From the NCBI GenBank assembly GCA_023300255.1, contig JALZWC010000243.1, positions 1-8,553 on the forward strand: DNA of 8,553 bases, given 5' to 3'. A program made the position numbers and the translations under genes. Below are positions 8,201 through 8,553 of the stretch, in pieces. How positions within the stretch are numbered: the first letter of the stretch is position 1; every line of letters begins with the position of its first letter. The notes beneath the pieces are model-generated. The model was not told the DNA's origin. It worked only from the letters and a program-made list of their open reading frames with translations, and made no database searches. Source of the stretch: Saprospiraceae bacterium. GTDB lineage: Bacteria > Bacteroidota > Bacteroidia > Chitinophagales > Saprospiraceae.

Positions 8201-8553
8201 GTAGTACTCCAAATAGTCCCACCATCAATACTATAAATTAATCCTGTAGCAGGAATAGTCGGTATATTTATCAATCCATCATCTTCCCCACATCCAGAAG
8301 GAGGACGAACTACAGGATCCATAATATTTGGAGAAGAAGGGCCTGCTAGAAATTCTGTAGCAGCCGTAATTATACAGCTTGTATCAGGCATCGCAATTGC
8401 AATGTCATATGATCCAGCTACTAAATCTGAAAACAGATTATTGGTATCCCAAGTTAATCCACCATCTACACTATATATAATGCCGCTGGCAGGGGAAGAT
8501 AAAATCTCTAACGATCCTGTTCCATCACAAGTAGTCGGCTGTGTAGGATCCAC
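2014..8553 (-). CDS. Giant repetitive T9SS type B-secreted adhesin-like protein (5'-truncated by the window edge)
   Basis: The 2179 visible residues are the C-terminal part of a cell-surface or secreted protein. The GTG at the window edge is not a credible start: it falls inside a repeat unit, so the gene continues to the right. Domains in order: five SDGG repeats (about 1-393); a linker module (395-478); a PKD-like module with WEFDGG (about 480-567); ten Ig-like repeats with ICxG, WSP, TTTYTV and GC signatures (about 569-1372); one SprB-like repeat (about 1380-1450); a Cys-rich module (1451-1638); twin Cys-rich modules (1639-1821 and 1822-1996); a Big_9/cadherin-like domain (about 1998-2090); and a CHU_C/type B sorting domain (2093-2179) with FSPNGDGINDVF, RWGNLVF, LPDGTYFYIL and a GYLQINR end. 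The sorting domain is known to direct export through the type IX system. Adhesion or gliding is inferred from the repeat architecture. No enzymatic domain is visible. Regular cysteines suggest a disulfide within each repeat. The stop is TAG at 2016-2014. Confidence 0.93.
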   Translation of the reverse strand: MDPTQPTTCDGTGSLEILSSPASGIIYSVDGGLTWDTNNLFSDLVAGSYDIAIAMPDTSCIITAATEFLAGPSSPNIMDPVVRPPSGCGEDDGLINIPTIPATGLIYSIDGGTIWSTTSLFENLGSGTYNISVALADTTCITNGSTHTFVNPESPIITEVLPENPNNCENASGIITINSSPATGVIYSIDGGGTWSTSNTFTGLQADFYFVRVANADTSCIVTEPSFSLVNPATSVISNTEEIHPTDCEGTNGQIQINSIPATGLIYSIDGGLTWNTSATFTNVSTGNYNIAIANSDTTCIVEGENVTINEVANIPVSTINTDPSSPTAQDGCVEIITSCGDDFEYSIDGGLTWQSSNEFCGLGNGTYSPRVRCLDLSCPEQEIEVELNSNSNSCASIVTPVNNTSLCDASSLPILFEIDAPIASTEIIGGPVSDKVESGNTLSFTAQLDGLINFYTIIVTTTTGCELVEEFVLYQAENTEADFVVVEPFCKDGEVTIQFTGNSTPNAILNWEFDGGTLVNASPMSTTAPEGNIVTVSWDTEGSKLIRLNVDDNGCTDDHVESIFVRKLPLVLTIGDTTICEGTCIELDGGGTGVWYTWSPDTDLSATDIPNPTACPTETTTYTLEVMGADGCIASETFTVSVEEEVPITVGANADICIGGSTALSASGGATYQWSPSVGLSDPTVANPIASPTVTTTYMVTVTTINGCEAESGMTVTVHDPPTVQATGAAEICVGESTTLGAGTFTQYLWSPATGLSSTTAATPSASPTTTTTYTVTVTDNFGCTGTDQITVNVRSGPFVVPGPARTICRGQSVQISVTGAGTYSWTPTANMLNSTTATPTVMPEVTTVYTVVVTDATGCTSSAAVTVNVEDLGVTAEVISPLPLCPNELAQLSATGGTTYRWSPVSGLRNPNSANPIARPTETTEYCVTVTRADGCFDVKCVEVTLDDLCTVPNCSLTASPDVTICEGETTQLNVREDMNIATTYVWSPSTGLSNPNIANPIASPTQSTAYTVVGTTIGGCISSTTVTVFVGEEPMIITYKSKEICQGDSIYLLVNGHSSYAWNNTNTMLYPTSEAPFVFPTTTTTYTVTVTGAGGCTNTEDILVNVTDCDAVPPNPPNPPTPSCRVSGGSNVTICQGQTMLLHGTGAVIYSWSPTTGLDNPNTSTPLAHPDVTTTYTVTGEDAAGCISSAIVTVTVGGPRPFAVACEDKAICEGGSIRLVVNNHRGYAWAPRTNITDANTGAPLVSPTVTTTYVVTVTNEHGCTDTDEVTVFVEDCNGAPPPITDTDPVVVSCAGITVNAGNVLAACPGEGVQLNVTGGGTYAWSPTEGLSNPNIANPVANPNISTTYEVTVTDLLGCTGTDEVRVLVSLPITPDIIVTDAACCGVGGGSIQVAASGGFGDINYEWSSTGFFGNRITNLNSGLYTVTLSDVQGCSVAQTLTVGKNCDTCVPIFTEEMTCLEEGTTLSEVCLPFTEAELSDYIVSVDGEVINTMIGCDFENSIIYSYALVSSLNSNSNFSIQSWIVNGIRYTTDVMNISELTDWMNTIDPNGEWVLNRNTQTLTGGVSTSTYGNMDIVDLSSSNEATLKANILAIAKGTLLEVDVSNGKDHQIIVENKLTCCVDELILSFCTQGQPCVSEMIAADLLELEVNNCNAMATFCVEIPTFEIDNYYISMDGSPYLNGFTSCAFDGTTDGSLLSLPEGYHELIFEDRENGCQDRLLVDVACPSNTILDTSLIVGVIGNFCLSEVMDTSTIVSVTQTCLLGGSEILSITEEADYCWTYTGIAEGMDRFCIEVCTEEGICFDIIQVVNILPEPDNCPGIIQEAALSATIDDCTDEASICVNIPFDVILDYGILLNDSPYRAVMEACENGTIFKVGVGKHQLVISHLENDCEYILDLKVNCQTSITELSETIELDETGAFCPLSDELLGETISIINACPEESGTAVAVEIDETNYCINFTGIDVGTERICLVVCDELEICDTINYTINVIEKPLLFPIAISDEDSTKVNRPVTLKVIGNDSINGNLRIVEVVTEPQYGVARMNMDNTITYMPNTNYCELEEPESFMYRLCNEDGCDSAYITIRVPCLDLEIKTGFSPNGDGINDVFYIQGLQLYPENELQVFSRWGNLVFTQKGYKNLWSGDWNDEELPDGTYFYILSLEEGTEPMKGYLQINR
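2565..3639 (-). repeat. Two tandem Cys-rich modules of about 183 residues in the adhesin
   Basis: Residues 1639-1821 and 1822-1996 are diverged copies of the same module. Shared landmarks in order: N/D-C; a T-F-C-V-E-I-P versus S-I-C-V-N-I-P strand; Y-x-I-S/L-x-x-x-S-P-Y; A-C or S-C; G-x-H-x-L; the E-N-x-C block; V-x-C; F-C-x-L-S-x; a second Cys block; an acidic stretch leading to Y-C-W/I-x-x-T/F-G-I; R-x-C-I/L-x-V-C; and I-C-x-x-I. At least eight cysteines per copy are in matching places. The preceding region (1451-1638, with WMNTIDPNGEWVL and a GG-x-S-T-S-T-Y-G motif) has related openings and may be a third, more distant relative. I recall similar modules in Saprospiraceae surface proteins but cannot name a family with certainty. 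Confidence 0.7.
4200..4415 (-). other. Single SprB-like repeat within the adhesin
   Basis: Residues about 1380-1450 read D-A-A-C-C-G-x-G-G-G-S-I-x-V-x-A-S-G-G-x-G, then Y-x-W-S, N-L-x-S-G-L-Y-T-V-T-L-S-D and G-C. This matches the general SprB repeat pattern of gliding adhesins. It differs from both repeat families upstream and marks the change from the Ig-like stalk to the Cys-rich C-terminal part. A CDTC motif follows directly. Confidence 0.75.
4438..6850 (-). repeat. Ten Ig-like repeats of about 80 residues (ICxG...WSP...TTTYTVTV...GC)
   Basis: Residues about 569-1372 contain ten diverged copies of one module. The core is I-C-x-G-x-S/T, a short beta stretch, T-Y-x-W-S-P, G-L-S-x-P-x-x-A-N-P-x-A-x-P-T, TTTYTVTVT, G-C, V-T-V-x-V. 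The W-S-P codons lie near plus-strand 6755, 6527, 6299, 6071, 5841, 5583, 5360, 5086, 4854 and 4570. The first four steps are about 228 bases. Later steps alternate long and short because a linker with extra cysteines is inserted after the fifth, seventh and ninth modules (a DLCTVPNC linker and two Pro-rich ones, one with PPNPPNPP). The two conserved cysteines per unit could form a disulfide. A beta-sandwich stalk is inferred from the alternating Thr/Val strands; no structure was computed. Confidence 0.87.
7375..8553 (-). repeat. Five SDGG-type repeats, four on an exact 240-bp (80-residue) period
   Basis: Residues 1 to about 393 form five units with the pattern: Cys, two to four residues, DG or NG, I-x-I, SPATGxIYSIDGGxTW, F-x-x-L, G-x-Y-x-I-x-V, D-T-x-C. 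On the plus strand the block encoding Ser-x-Asp-Gly-Gly begins at 8459, 8219, 7979 and 7739, exactly 240 bases apart, and again at 7502 (237 bases) in the most diverged unit. Each unit has two conserved cysteines that could pair. The pattern resembles SprB-type repeats seen in T9SS adhesins. The right window edge cuts a unit, so the array probably continues beyond it. Confidence 0.88.

Noticed and set aside
8551..8553. GTG at the window edge as the adhesin start codon
   Set aside because: It falls at the start of a repeat unit in register with four others, and no signal peptide follows. The reading frame is simply cut by the window.

Overview
This window is an AT-rich segment from a Bacteroidota genome, most likely the Saprospiria or a related gliding, marine-type lineage. 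Three things point there. The large gene ends in a textbook type IX secretion (T9SS) type B C-terminal sorting domain (gliding-motility CHU_C family). It is built from SprB-like and Ig-like repeats typical of this phylum. A second gene encodes a Bacteroidota-style TlpA-like thioredoxin lipoprotein. The lineage call below phylum level rests on recollection of module style, not on a search.

Layout: all recognised coding is on the minus strand. From right to left these are: (i) 8553-2014, the C-terminal 2179 residues of a giant repetitive secreted adhesin whose start lies beyond the right edge; (ii) 2013-1910, a very long near-perfect hairpin made of heptanucleotide repeats, abutting the adhesin stop codon; (iii) 1878-1836, an intrinsic terminator; (iv) a partial Bacteroidota-type promoter at about 1780; (v) 1743-436, a lipoprotein with two N-terminal beta-rich domains and a C-terminal thioredoxin domain (WCPNC); (vi) 435-1, non-coding DNA with further heptad arrays, a repeated 7-mer and a 40-bp palindrome at the left edge.

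The adhesin reads, N to C: five 80-residue SDGG-type repeats, a linker module, a PKD-like module, ten Ig-like repeats of about 80 residues, one SprB repeat, a Cys-rich module, two copies of a Cys-rich module of about 183 residues, a Big_9/cadherin-like domain, and the T9SS type B sorting domain. It is probably exported across the outer membrane by the T9SS and held at or released from the surface. The terminator and the promoter-like motif between the genes suggest that the lipoprotein is transcribed separately. A functional link (thiol chemistry for a disulfide-rich adhesin) is possible but only inferred.

I do not see a defence system, mobile element, CRISPR array, tRNA or rRNA. The least explained features are the heptad-repeat structures in both intergenic regions, the regular repeat hierarchy in the adhesin, and a G8 tract inside one repeat that could support slipped-strand variation.
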